Below, one piece after another: positions 32,911-40,500 of a stretch of DNA of 64,000 bases. The translations under genes and the position numbers were made by a program. The notes beneath the pieces were generated by a model, which had not been told where the DNA came from, did no database searches, and worked only from the letters and a program-made list of their open reading frames with translations. Origin of the DNA: Nocardioides luti (lineage in GTDB: Bacteria; Actinomycetota; Actinomycetes; Propionibacteriales; Nocardioidaceae). The stretch spans positions 620,001 to 684,000 of the forward strand of contig NZ_JACKXE010000001.1 of assembly GCF_014212315.1 (NCBI RefSeq). The letters are read 5' to 3'. Positions within the stretch are counted from its first letter, which is position 1; each line of letters begins with the position of its first letter.

Positions 32911-34078
32911 TGAACCGGAGCTCCCTCTTGTCACCCAGAATGCCCTGCGGTCGGAAGATCACGATCAGCATGAGCGCGACACCGACGACGATGAACGAGA
33001 ACTGCTCGGTCTGCTGGCCGTTCATGATGCTGTCGGGCACGTAGCCGTTGGCGATGCCCTTGATCATGATGCGGGCGGAGTAGAAGATCACCGCGCCCAG
33101 CACCGGACCGAAGATGGTGGCCGCGCCACCGATGAGCAGCGCGGTGTAGCAGAAGAACGTCAGCGAGCGGCCCATGGAGTCGGGCTGCACCGAGGACGGC
33201 AGGACGTAGAGCATGCCGCCCAGCGCACCGAAGAGACCGCCGATGACGAGCGCCTGCATCTTGATCGCGAAGACGTTCTTGCCGAGGCTGCGGATCGCGT
33301 CCTCGTCCTCGCGGATCCCGCGCAGGAGGCGGCCCCACGGGCTGCGCACGAGCAGGAACACGACGAGCAGCGAGATCCCCACGAGGACCCAGGCCACGAA
33401 GCGCACCCACCAGCCGCTGACCCCGGTGTTCTGGTAGTTCGCGGGGAAGAGGAAGAACACCAGGAAGACGAACAGCAGGACGGTCGCCACGATGCTGGCC
33501 CGGCGGACCGTGCGGTTGGCGATCCAGCCCTTGCGGGCGATCAGCACGGCCAGCGTGATCAGGCCGAGCGCCACGAGCCACAGCACGACGCGGAGACCGG
33601 CCGAGCCGTTGGCCACGTCGAGGTAGTTGAACTCGCTGAGCGTGAGGTTGCCGCTGCCGAAGAACGAGAGGTTCGTGAACGGGTCGCGGTACGACTTGCC
33701 CTGGAGGCCCTGGGCCGCGCCGGTGAAGTCGGTGAGCAGCGACGACCTGCCGACGTACCTGATGATCTCGGCGGCCGAGATCGTCACGATCGCGAGGTAG
33801 TCACCGCGCAGCTTCAGGGTGGGTGCCCCGAGCACCAGCGCGAAGACGAGCGCCGCCGCGAAGCCGATCAGCACCGCGACGACGAGCGGGATGCCGTGGC
33901 CGACCGAGATCGCGAAGCCGTAGGCCCCGAGCAGCATGAAGCCCGACTGGCCGATGTTGAGCAGGCCGGTGAAGCCGAAGTGGATGTTGAGCCCGATCGC
34001 GGCGATCGCCACGGCGGCCGTCTGCGGGGAGATGGCCTCGCGCAGCATCGCGCTGAGGATGGTCTGAAGGGTGTCCAT
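32903..34078 (-). CDS. livM: Branched-chain amino-acid ABC transporter permease LivM
   Basis: The protein has 391 residues and about ten membrane helices. The early GLNIHFGFTGLLNIGQSGFM block and the SLGKNVFAIKMQAL segment preceded by REDEDAIR match LivM, the latter forming the coupling loop that contacts the ATPases. An interior loop (about 115-145) with FGSGNLTLSEFNYLDV is extracytoplasmic. It forms the membrane channel with LivH. The gene lies 11 bp after livH and overlaps livG by 8 bp. Confidence 0.9.
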   Translation of the reverse strand: MDTLQTILSAMLREAISPQTAAVAIAAIGLNIHFGFTGLLNIGQSGFMLLGAYGFAISVGHGIPLVVAVLIGFAAALVFALVLGAPTLKLRGDYLAIVTISAAEIIRYVGRSSLLTDFTGAAQGLQGKSYRDPFTNLSFFGSGNLTLSEFNYLDVANGSAGLRVVLWLVALGLITLAVLIARKGWIANRTVRRASIVATVLLFVFLVFFLFPANYQNTGVSGWWVRFVAWVLVGISLLVVFLLVRSPWGRLLRGIREDEDAIRSLGKNVFAIKMQALVIGGLFGALGGMLYVLPSSVQPDSMGRSLTFFCYTALLIGGAATIFGPVLGAVIFYSARIMIKGIANGYVPDSIMNGQQTEQFSFIVVGVALMLIVIFRPQGILGDKRELRFNV

Positions 34079-34089
34079 GGCAGCGCTTC

Positions 34090-35403
34090 CTAACCGACAC
34101 GCTCGGCGCGGCCGAGCAGGCCCTGGGGCCTGACCAGCAGCAGCAGGATGAGGATGAGCAGGGCGGTGGCGTACTTGAAGTCACCCGGCATGCCGAGCAC
34201 CGGGGAGAGCTCCACCACGAGCCCGATGACGAGCGAGCCCACGAGGGCGCCGAACGCCGTCCCGAGACCACCGAGGGTCACCGCCGCGAAGAGCAGCAGC
34301 AGGATCTGGAGACCGGAGTCCCACTTGATGCCGTTGGTGACGAGGGCGTACATCAGGCCGGAGAGGCCCGCGAGGCCCATCGCGACCGTCCAGACGAGGC
34401 GGATCACCTTGTCGACGTCGATGCCCGACGCGGCGGCGAGCGCCGGGTTGTCGGACACCGCCCGCGTGGCGCGGCCGACGCGGGTGCGGAGCAGCGCGAA
34501 GCCGACGGCCGCGAGCACGATGGCCGCGATGGCCATGGCGACCAGCGACTGGTTGGTGATCGTGACCGGGCCGATCGTGCGGACGCTCGGGTTGGCCTGG
34601 TCGACGCGGACGGTGCGGGCGCCGACGAAGTACTGGAAGCAGTACTGCATCGCCAGCGAGAGGCCGATCGTGACGATCATCAGCTGGGTCAGCCCCAGCC
34701 CGCGACGTCGTAGCGGCTGCCACATGATGCGGTCCTGCAGCCAGCCGGTGAAGGCGCAGATCGCGATGACGACCAGTCCCCCGAGCCAGATGTTCATGCC
34801 CTGGAGGTTGATGAAGGCGTAGCCGAGGATGCCGCCCAGGCCCACCTGCTCGGCGTGGGCGAAGTTGGAGAGCCCGGTGGTGCCGTAGATCAGCGACAGG
34901 CCGACCGAGGCGAGCGCCAGCAGCAGCCCGAGGCGCAGGCCGTTGACCGAGCTCTGGATCAGCTCGTCGAGCTTGCTCTCGCTGGCGTCGTACGACGACG
35001 TCCGGATGTCGATGAGGGCCGGCTTGGTCGCCCCGAACTTGGCCTGGACGGTGACCGTGCCCTCCGTGACCAGGTCCTTCGGGAGCGTCGACTCGTCGAT
35101 CTTGACGGCGTACTCGCCCTCGTCCTTGACCTGGATGTTCCACTTGCCGGACTCGTCGGTCGTGACGGTCTGCTCGGCGCCGGCCGGGTCGGTGATCGTG
35201 ATGTCGACGCCGGCGAGGACGCCGGCCTCGGTGCGCAGGGTGCCGGCAATGCACGCGGAGGTCGGGCTGGGCAGGCAGAGCGTGCCCGCGGCTCCGGCCG
35301 GCGGTGCGAGCAGCAGGAGCAGTGGTGCCACGAGAAGCATCAGGATCAGTCCTGCTGCCCCGCGCCCCAGGGCCCGCTCACGGACTGTGTGTCGAGACGT
35401 CAA
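34090..35403 (-). CDS. livH: LivH-type permease with N-terminal secreted beta domain
   Basis: The protein has 437 residues. Residues 150-437 are an ordinary LivH permease (GLSLIYGTTGLSNFAHAEQV, then RAVSDNPALAAASGIDVDKV in the coupling loop). Ahead of it lies something unusual: a signal-like helix (LILMLLVAPLLLLLAPP, residues 18-35) and a polar domain of about 110 residues. That domain has two cysteines (CLPSPTSAC) and a Cna-B-like pattern (GVLAGVDITITDPAG, TTDESGKWNIQV), and should sit outside the membrane. Normal LivH is about 290 residues. The extra part could dock the binding protein; this is an inference. ATG or GTG choices further inside would remove the domain, but the frame and codon use look coding throughout. 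Confidence 0.85.
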   Translation of the reverse strand: MTSRHTVRERALGRGAAGLILMLLVAPLLLLLAPPAGAAGTLCLPSPTSACIAGTLRTEAGVLAGVDITITDPAGAEQTVTTDESGKWNIQVKDEGEYAVKIDESTLPKDLVTEGTVTVQAKFGATKPALIDIRTSSYDASESKLDELIQSSVNGLRLGLLLALASVGLSLIYGTTGLSNFAHAEQVGLGGILGYAFINLQGMNIWLGGLVVIAICAFTGWLQDRIMWQPLRRRGLGLTQLMIVTIGLSLAMQYCFQYFVGARTVRVDQANPSVRTIGPVTITNQSLVAMAIAAIVLAAVGFALLRTRVGRATRAVSDNPALAAASGIDVDKVIRLVWTVAMGLAGLSGLMYALVTNGIKWDSGLQILLLLFAAVTLGGLGTAFGALVGSLVIGLVVELSPVLGMPGDFKYATALLILILLLLVRPQGLLGRAERVG

Positions 35404-35568
35404 CTCGGGGTCCTCCCTCCGGGCACCCGGCTGGGTGCTGCCCGGCAGTCTAGAGGCCCGCGAGGGAGCGGTGGCGACATCGGCGAAACGCCACGGCTGG
35501 GAATCTCGGGCGGTTACCGACTCGTGATCTTCACGAGACGCCGGTGTGTCCGCCCGGACGGTGTCGGC

Positions 35569-36186
35569 TCAGCCCGCGATGCCGGGGCCGTGGGTGACGA
35601 CGCCCTCGGCGACCTGGCGCATCGAGAGACGCAGGTCCATCGCGGTCTTCTGGATCCAGCGGAAGGCGTCCGGCTCGGAGAGCTCGAGCTGCTGCTGCAG
35701 CACGCCCTTGGCACGGTCGACTGCCTTGCGGGTCTCGAGCCGGTCCTGCAGGTCGGCCACCTCCGCCTCGAGCAGCTGCACCTCGGCGAAGCGACTGACC
35801 GCCATCTCGATCGCGGGCACCAGGTCGCTCTGGGAGAACGGCTTGACGACGTACGCCATCGCGCCGGCGTCGCGCGCCCGCTCGACGAGGTCGCGCTGGG
35901 AGAAGGCGGTCAGGATGACGACGGGGGCGATCCTCTTGCCCGCGATCTGCTCGGCCGCGGCGATCCCGTCGAGGACGGGCATCTTCACGTCCAGGATGAC
36001 CAGGTCGGGTCGCAGCTCCTCGGCGAGCGCCACCGCGCGGGCGCCGTCACCGGCCTGCCCGACGACGGAGTAGCCCTCCTCGGTGAGCATCTCGGCGAGG
36101 TCCATGCGGATCAGCGCCTCGTCCTCGGCGATCACCACGGTGCGCGGGGTGGCGCGCGGGGAGGGCGCCTGCTTCGACTCGGTCAC
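35569..36186 (-). CDS. pdtaR: PdtaR-like response regulator with ANTAR RNA-binding output domain
   Basis: The protein has 205 residues from GTG 36186. The receiver domain (residues 15-130) has the acidic pair in VIAEDEALIRMDL, phospho-acceptor Asp66 in LVILDVKMPVLDG, Thr in VILTAFS and Lys in YVVKPFS. The C-terminal ANTAR domain (about 135-195) has VDRAKGVLQQQLELSEPDAF and IQKTAMDLRLSMRQVAEGV. The ANTAR domain binds paired hairpins in mRNA and stops premature termination. The mycobacterial homologue PdtaR partners with the kinase PdtaS, which is not in this window. It stands alone, upstream of the liv operon on the same strand. Confidence 0.9.
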   Translation of the reverse strand: MTESKQAPSPRATPRTVVIAEDEALIRMDLAEMLTEEGYSVVGQAGDGARAVALAEELRPDLVILDVKMPVLDGIAAAEQIAGKRIAPVVILTAFSQRDLVERARDAGAMAYVVKPFSQSDLVPAIEMAVSRFAEVQLLEAEVADLQDRLETRKAVDRAKGVLQQQLELSEPDAFRWIQKTAMDLRLSMRQVAEGVVTHGPGIAG

Positions 36187-36269
36187 GGGGCAAGGCTATC
36201 GGCTGCGGCGCCGACGGCTCGTGCTCGGCCGCGTCGGTGTCCGGCCAGGCACCCCGTCGGGCGCCCGGG

Positions 36270-36443
36270 TCAGGCGTGGAACGCCGGGCGCTGGGTGACG
36301 ACCGGTCGCGGCTCGAGGGCGGCGAGGAACAGCTCGACGTCCTCGCGCTCGACGCGCCGCCGGCTGAGCTCGGTCGAGGCGGCCCGGGCGTTGTCGACCG
36401 CCCGCACGTGGCTGCTGCGCGCCCATTCCCACACCTTGACCAT
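36270..36443 (-). CDS. 57-residue hypothetical protein
   Basis: ATG 36443 has a GGAGG ribosome site eight bases upstream. The product MVKVWEWARSSHVRAVDNAR continues with ASTELSRRRVEREDVELFLA and a Pro-rich tail. It is soluble, charged and helix-prone, without a membrane segment or cysteine. No family was recognised. It is a separate transcript candidate between tRNA-Leu (opposite strand) and pdtaR (gap 83 bp). The good ribosome site and codon use argue that it is real. Confidence 0.6.
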   Translation of the reverse strand: MVKVWEWARSSHVRAVDNARAASTELSRRRVEREDVELFLAALEPRPVVTQRPAFHA

Positions 36444-36556
36444 CGCCGACCTCCGCGTCACCCGTGAACCGTTGAGGACTTTAACTGTAGTGGATTAGTT
36501 GTCTTTGACCAAGGTGCGGGCGAAACCTTTGCTTCCGGTAGCGTTCGGCCTACCCA

Positions 36557-36642
36557 GCCGGGTTGGCGGAACGGCATACGCGGTGGTCTCAAACACCACT
36601 GCCCGCAAGGGCTTGTGGGTTCGAATCCCACACCCGGCACCA
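36557..36642 (+). tRNA. tRNA-Leu (anticodon CAA)
   Basis: The acceptor arms GCCGGGT and ACCCGGC pair over 7 bp with discriminator A, and CCA is encoded (36640-36642). The anticodon stem GTGGT/ACCAC encloses loop CTCAAAC, giving anticodon CAA, which reads UUG. A long variable arm (TGCCCGCAAGGGCTT) marks a class II tRNA. The T-arm GTGGG-TTCGAAT-CCCAC is perfect. The gene lies 30 bp before the HTH-LAGLIDADG gene. Confidence 0.97.
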
Positions 36643-36671
36643 CTGTCGGAGGTCTCTTCGATCATGAGGAC

Positions 36672-37451
36672 ATGCCCCATGTTCGACCTCCCGAGACCGT
36701 CGCGAGCGCTCTGCGCGCGTCGGCGGCCGGAGTGCCTGACGCGGAGAACGCGGAGCAGCACGGCGTCGCGGTCAAGACCATTCGCCGCTGGCGTCGCGAC
36801 TACCAGCGCCGTGGGCTGCCTCGCGGCCAGTCACACCTCGCTCCTCCATGCCCGATCTGCGACCGCGCCCACCTGGAGGGCGCGGCCTACAGCGAGCTGC
36901 TCGGCTGGTACCTCGGCGACGGCTACCTCAGCCGTGGACGTCGTGAGGTCTTCAACCTGCACGTGTACAACGACGCTCGCTACACACAGGTGAACCTCCA
37001 CATCCTCGCCCTGATGCGCCAGGTCAAACCAGGCAGCCGACCGCACACCCGCCTGCTCAAGGGGTGCGTCGTCTCGACCGTGTCGTGGAAGCACTGGCCC
37101 TGCCTGTTCCCGCAGCACGGCCCGGGTCGCAAGCACGAGCGCCCGATCGTCCTGGAGGACTGGCAGCGCGCGATCGTCGTGGAGCACCCGGGCGACTTCC
37201 TGCGCGGGCTCTTCCACTCCGACGGGTGCCGGGTCGCGAACTGGGCGAGCCGGGTGGTCGACGGCGAGCGCCGACGTCACGACTACCCCCGGTGGCAGTT
37301 CACCAACACGTCCGAGGACATCCTCGGACTGTGCGGCTGGGCGCTCGACCTGGTCGAGGTCGCCTGGCGGCGCTCGAACGCGAAGACGGTGTCGGTCTCC
37401 CGGCGCGCGGCCGTCGCAGCCCTGGACGACCTGATCGGGCTCAAGAGCTGA
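36672..37451 (+). CDS. HTH plus LAGLIDADG-type homing endonuclease-like protein next to tRNA-Leu
   Basis: The protein has 259 residues from ATG 36672 (GAGGA just upstream). Residues 8-50 form a homeodomain-like helix-turn-helix (NAEQHGVAVKTIRRWRRDYQ), followed by a short PPCPICDRAH knuckle. Two LAGLIDADG-type helices follow: YSELLGWYLGDGYLS (about 75-89) and DFLRGLFHSDGCRV (about 175-188), each with the catalytic-position Asp. Free-standing proteins of this build occur in actinobacteria, sometimes beside tRNA genes. The active-site acids look intact, but activity is unproven; a regulatory role using only the DNA-binding folds is possible. The stop abuts the pyk stop exactly (37451/37452) with no terminator between. 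Confidence 0.75.
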   Translation: MPHVRPPETVASALRASAAGVPDAENAEQHGVAVKTIRRWRRDYQRRGLPRGQSHLAPPCPICDRAHLEGAAYSELLGWYLGDGYLSRGRREVFNLHVYNDARYTQVNLHILALMRQVKPGSRPHTRLLKGCVVSTVSWKHWPCLFPQHGPGRKHERPIVLEDWQRAIVVEHPGDFLRGLFHSDGCRVANWASRVVDGERRRHDYPRWQFTNTSEDILGLCGWALDLVEVAWRRSNAKTVSVSRRAAVAALDDLIGLKS

Positions 37452-38915
37452 TCAGGTGCTCCGGCGGTACGCCGGGGCCACCTCGTTGATGGCGTCGCCC
37501 ATCCGGTGGATGCGCAGCGCGTTGGTGGAGCCGGGGATGCCGGGAGGCGCACCGGCGATGATGACGACGAGGTCGCCCTCCTCGACGCGGCCGATCTGGA
37601 GCAGCTGCTCGTCGACCTGGCGGACCATCTCGTCGGTGTGCTCGACCGTCTGGGTCTTGAAGGTCTCGACGCCCCACGACAAGGCGAGCTGCGAGCGGAC
37701 CGACGCCTCGGGGGTGAAGGCCAGGATCGGGATCGGGCCGCGCAGGCGCGACATCCGGCGGGCGGAGTCGCCACTCTGGGTGAAGGCGACGACGTACTTC
37801 GCCTCGACGCGCTCCGCGACCTCCTCGGCGGCCTTGGCGATCACGCCGCTGCGGGTGTGCGGGTCCCAGTCGATCGAGGCGAAGACGCCGGGACCGGTGG
37901 ACTCGGTGGCGTGGTTCTCGGTGGAGGTGATGATGCGGGCCATCGTCTCGACGGTGTGGATGGGGTACTCCCCCACGCTCGTCTCGCCGGAGAGCATCAC
38001 GGCGTCTGCGCCGTCGAGGACGGCGTTCGCGACGTCGGAGGCCTCGGCGCGGGTCGGCGCCGGGCTCGAGACCATCGACTCCAGCATCTGGGTGGCGACG
38101 ATGACCGGCTTGGCGTTGAGGCGGGCCATCTGGACGATCCGCTTCTGGAGGAACGGCACGTCCTCGAGCGGGCACTCGACCGCGAGGTCGCCGCGGGCCA
38201 CCATGAAGCCGTCGAAGGCGGCCATCACCTCCTCGAGGTTCTCGATGGCCTGGGGCTTCTCGATCTTCGCGATGACGGGCAGCATCTTGCCCTCCTCGCG
38301 CATGATCCGGCGCACGTCCTCGGCGTCCTTGGCGTCGCGCACGAAGCTCAGCGCGATGAAGTCGACCGACAGGCTGAGGGCGAAGCGGAGGTCCTCGATG
38401 TCCTTCTCGGACAGCGCCGGCACGGACACCGCGACCCCGGGCAGGTTGATGCCCTTGTGGTTGCTGACCTTGCCGCCGACGAGGACCTCGGTGTGGACGT
38501 CCTCGCCGTCCACCCCGGTCACCCGCAGGCGGATCTTGCCGTCATCGATGAGGATCGGGTCACCGGGCTTCACGTCGCCGGGCAGGCCGGCGTACGTCGT
38601 GCCGGCGACCTTGTCGTCGCCGGGGACGTCGCGGGTGGTGATCGTCCACTCCTGGCCGCGGCGGATCTGGACCGGGCCGTCGCCGAAGGTCGCGAGCCGG
38701 ATCTTGGGGCCCTGGAGGTCGGCGAAGATGCCGACCCCGTGACCGCTGGCGTCGGAGGCCTCGCGCACCAGGCGGTAGGCCTCGGCGTGGTCCTGGTGGG
38801 TGCCGTGGCTCATGTTGAGCCGGGCGACGTCCATGCCTGCGTAGACGAGCTCCCGGATGCGTCGCGGGGACGCAGTCGCAGGGCCGAGGGTGCAGACGAT
38901 CTTGGCTTTGCGCAC
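37452..38915 (-). CDS. pyk: Pyruvate kinase
   Basis: The protein has 487 residues. It starts RKAKIVCTLGPATASPRRI, and the TIM barrel carries VARLNMSHGTHQDH, the catalytic lysine in AKIEKPQAIENL, FMVARGDLAVECP with metal ligands, and VATQMLESM. The C-terminal regulatory domain (about 355-487) has VAFTQSGDSARRMSRLRGPIP. It converts phosphoenolpyruvate and ADP to pyruvate and ATP. GTG 38915 sits seven bases after a -10 sequence, so the message is probably leaderless. Pyk is single here, next to gltBD across a terminator. Confidence 0.97.
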   Translation of the reverse strand: MRKAKIVCTLGPATASPRRIRELVYAGMDVARLNMSHGTHQDHAEAYRLVREASDASGHGVGIFADLQGPKIRLATFGDGPVQIRRGQEWTITTRDVPGDDKVAGTTYAGLPGDVKPGDPILIDDGKIRLRVTGVDGEDVHTEVLVGGKVSNHKGINLPGVAVSVPALSEKDIEDLRFALSLSVDFIALSFVRDAKDAEDVRRIMREEGKMLPVIAKIEKPQAIENLEEVMAAFDGFMVARGDLAVECPLEDVPFLQKRIVQMARLNAKPVIVATQMLESMVSSPAPTRAEASDVANAVLDGADAVMLSGETSVGEYPIHTVETMARIITSTENHATESTGPGVFASIDWDPHTRSGVIAKAAEEVAERVEAKYVVAFTQSGDSARRMSRLRGPIPILAFTPEASVRSQLALSWGVETFKTQTVEHTDEMVRQVDEQLLQIGRVEEGDLVVIIAGAPPGIPGSTNALRIHRMGDAINEVAPAYRRST

Positions 38916-38921
38916 GCTCAG

Positions 38922-38950
38922 ACCCTACCGGCGTTTGAACGTTCCAACAA
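38922..38950 (-). promoter_or_regulatory. Predicted pyk promoter (leaderless)
   Basis: Read leftward, TTGTTG (38950-38945) and TAGGGT (38927-38922) are 17 bp apart. The -10 ends six bases before the GTG start, so transcription would begin at the start codon. The spacer contains the perfect palindrome GAACGTTC, a possible operator. Confidence 0.55.
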
Positions 38951-38972
38951 CGTAACTCGCGAGTAGCCGGGA

Positions 38973-39015
38973 CGGGCCGGACCACCGGGGCGCGACGCCG
39001 CGGTGGTCCGGCCCG
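38973..39015. terminator. Terminator after gltD
   Basis: A 15-bp perfect stem (38973-38987 against 39001-39015, arm CGGGCCGGACCACCG) closes a 13-base loop that can itself add a 4-bp GGCG/CGCC stem. It begins 3 bp past the gltD stop and separates gltBD from the pyk promoter. Confidence 0.9.
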
Positions 39016-39018
39016 GCC

Positions 39019-40500
39019 TCAGACGACCAGCGGGCGCTCGGTCGGCAGGATCGGCGCCGGGAGCGTCGTCGAGCCGGTGAGGAACCGGTCCACCGCGGAC
39101 GCCGCGGCCCGGCCCTCGGCGATCGCCCAGACGATGAGCGACTGGCCGCGGCCGGCGTCGCCGGCCACGAAGACGCCGGGCACCGAGGAGAGGTAGCCGT
39201 CGTCGCGCGCGACGTTGCCCCGCTCGTCGAGGTCGACGCCGAGCTGGTCGACGAGGCCCTCCTTCTCGGGACCGGTGAAGCCCATCGCGAAGAGCACCAG
39301 CTCGGCCGGGATCTCGCGCTCGGTGCCCTCGATCTCGGTCAGCCTGCCGCCCTCGAAGGTGACGTCGACCAGGCGCAGCGCCCGGACGTTGCCGTCCTCG
39401 TCGCCGAGGAACTCCTGCGTGGAGACGGCGTAGACCCGCTCCCCCGCCTCCTCGTGCGCCGAGGAGACCCGGAAGGTCATGGGGTACGTCGGCCACGGCT
39501 GTCCCGCGGGCCGCGACTGCGGCGGCTCCGGCATGATCTCCAGCTGCGTGATCGAGGCCGCACCCTGGCGGGTGGAGGTGCCGAGGCAGTCCGCGCCCGT
39601 GTCGCCGCCGCCGATGATGACGACGTGCTTGCCGGTCGCGACGATCTGCTCGCTCCCGTCCGTCGTCGGCTCCTCGCCGAGCGAGACGCGGTTCGACTGC
39701 GGGAGGAACTCCATCGCCTGGTGGATGCCGCCGAGCTCGCGGCCGCTGATCGGCAGGTCGCGGGCCTGGGTGGCGCCCATGGCGAGCACGACGGCGTCGT
39801 ACCGCTCCCGGAGCCGGTCGGCGGTGAGCTCGTCCTCGCCGACGTTCACGCCGGCGCGGAAGACGGTGCCCTCGCGGCGCATCTGGTCTAGGCGCCGGTC
39901 GAGGTGCTTCTTCTCCATCTTGAACTCGGGGATGCCGTAGCGGAGCAGGCCGCCGATCTTGTCGGCGCGCTCGTAGACCGCGACGGTGTGACCGGCACGG
40001 GTCAGCTGCTGCGCGGCGGCCAGGCCGGCCGGGCCGGAGCCGACCACCGCGACCGTGCGGCCCGAGAGCCACTCCGGCGGCTGGGGCCGGACCGCGCCGG
40101 ACTCCCAGGCCTTGTCGATGATCGAGACCTCGACGTTCTTGATCGTGACCGGGTCCTGGTTGATGCCCAGCACGCAGGCGGTCTCGCAGGGGGCCGGGCA
40201 GAGGCGACCGGTGAACTCCGGGAAGTTGTTGGTCGCGTGCAGGCGCTCGATCGCGCCGTCCCAGTCGTCGCGCCAGACCAGGTCGTTCCACTCCGGGATG
40301 ATGTTCCCGAGCGGGCAGCCCTGGTGGCAGAAGGGGATGCCGCAGTCCATGCAGCGGCCGGCCTGCTCGGTGATGATCGGCAGCAGGGCGCGGCCGATCC
40401 CCTCGGGGTAGACCTCGTTCCAGTCCTTGACCCGCTCGTCGACCGGGCGCCGGGTGGCGACCTCGCGGCCGGTCTTCAGGAAACCCTTGGGGTCAGCCAT
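39019..40500 (-). CDS. gltD: Glutamate synthase small subunit
   Basis: The protein has 493 residues. Two cysteine clusters for Fe-S centres lie near the N-terminus ([18 protein letters not shown] and [15 protein letters not shown]). The FAD site is [20 protein letters not shown], and the NADPH site is [16 protein letters not shown]. It oxidises NADPH and sends electrons to GltB for glutamate formation from glutamine and 2-oxoglutarate. It overlaps gltB by 8 bp, so the two are translated together; the terminator lies immediately after. Confidence 0.97.
   Translation of the reverse strand: MADPKGFLKTGREVATRRPVDERVKDWNEVYPEGIGRALLPIITEQAGRCMDCGIPFCHQGCPLGNIIPEWNDLVWRDDWDGAIERLHATNNFPEFTGRLCPAPCETACVLGINQDPVTIKNVEVSIIDKAWESGAVRPQPPEWLSGRTVAVVGSGPAGLAAAQQLTRAGHTVAVYERADKIGGLLRYGIPEFKMEKKHLDRRLDQMRREGTVFRAGVNVGEDELTADRLRERYDAVVLAMGATQARDLPISGRELGGIHQAMEFLPQSNRVSLGEEPTTDGSEQIVATGKHVVIIGGGDTGADCLGTSTRQGAASITQLEIMPEPPQSRPAGQPWPTYPMTFRVSSAHEEAGERVYAVSTQEFLGDEDGNVRALRLVDVTFEGGRLTEIEGTEREIPAELVLFAMGFTGPEKEGLVDQLGVDLDERGNVARDDGYLSSVPGVFVAGDAGRGQSLIVWAIAEGRAAASAVDRFLTGSTTLPAPILPTERPLVV

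Noticed and set aside
36500..36556. TTGACC at 36505-36510 as -35 of the tRNA promoter
   Set aside because: No acceptable -10 lies 16-19 bp downstream; the best one (36539-36544) is 28 bp away.
36458..36643. Minus-strand frame beginning MVPGVGFEPTS
   Set aside because: It reads through the antisense of tRNA-Leu, a classic spurious annotation.
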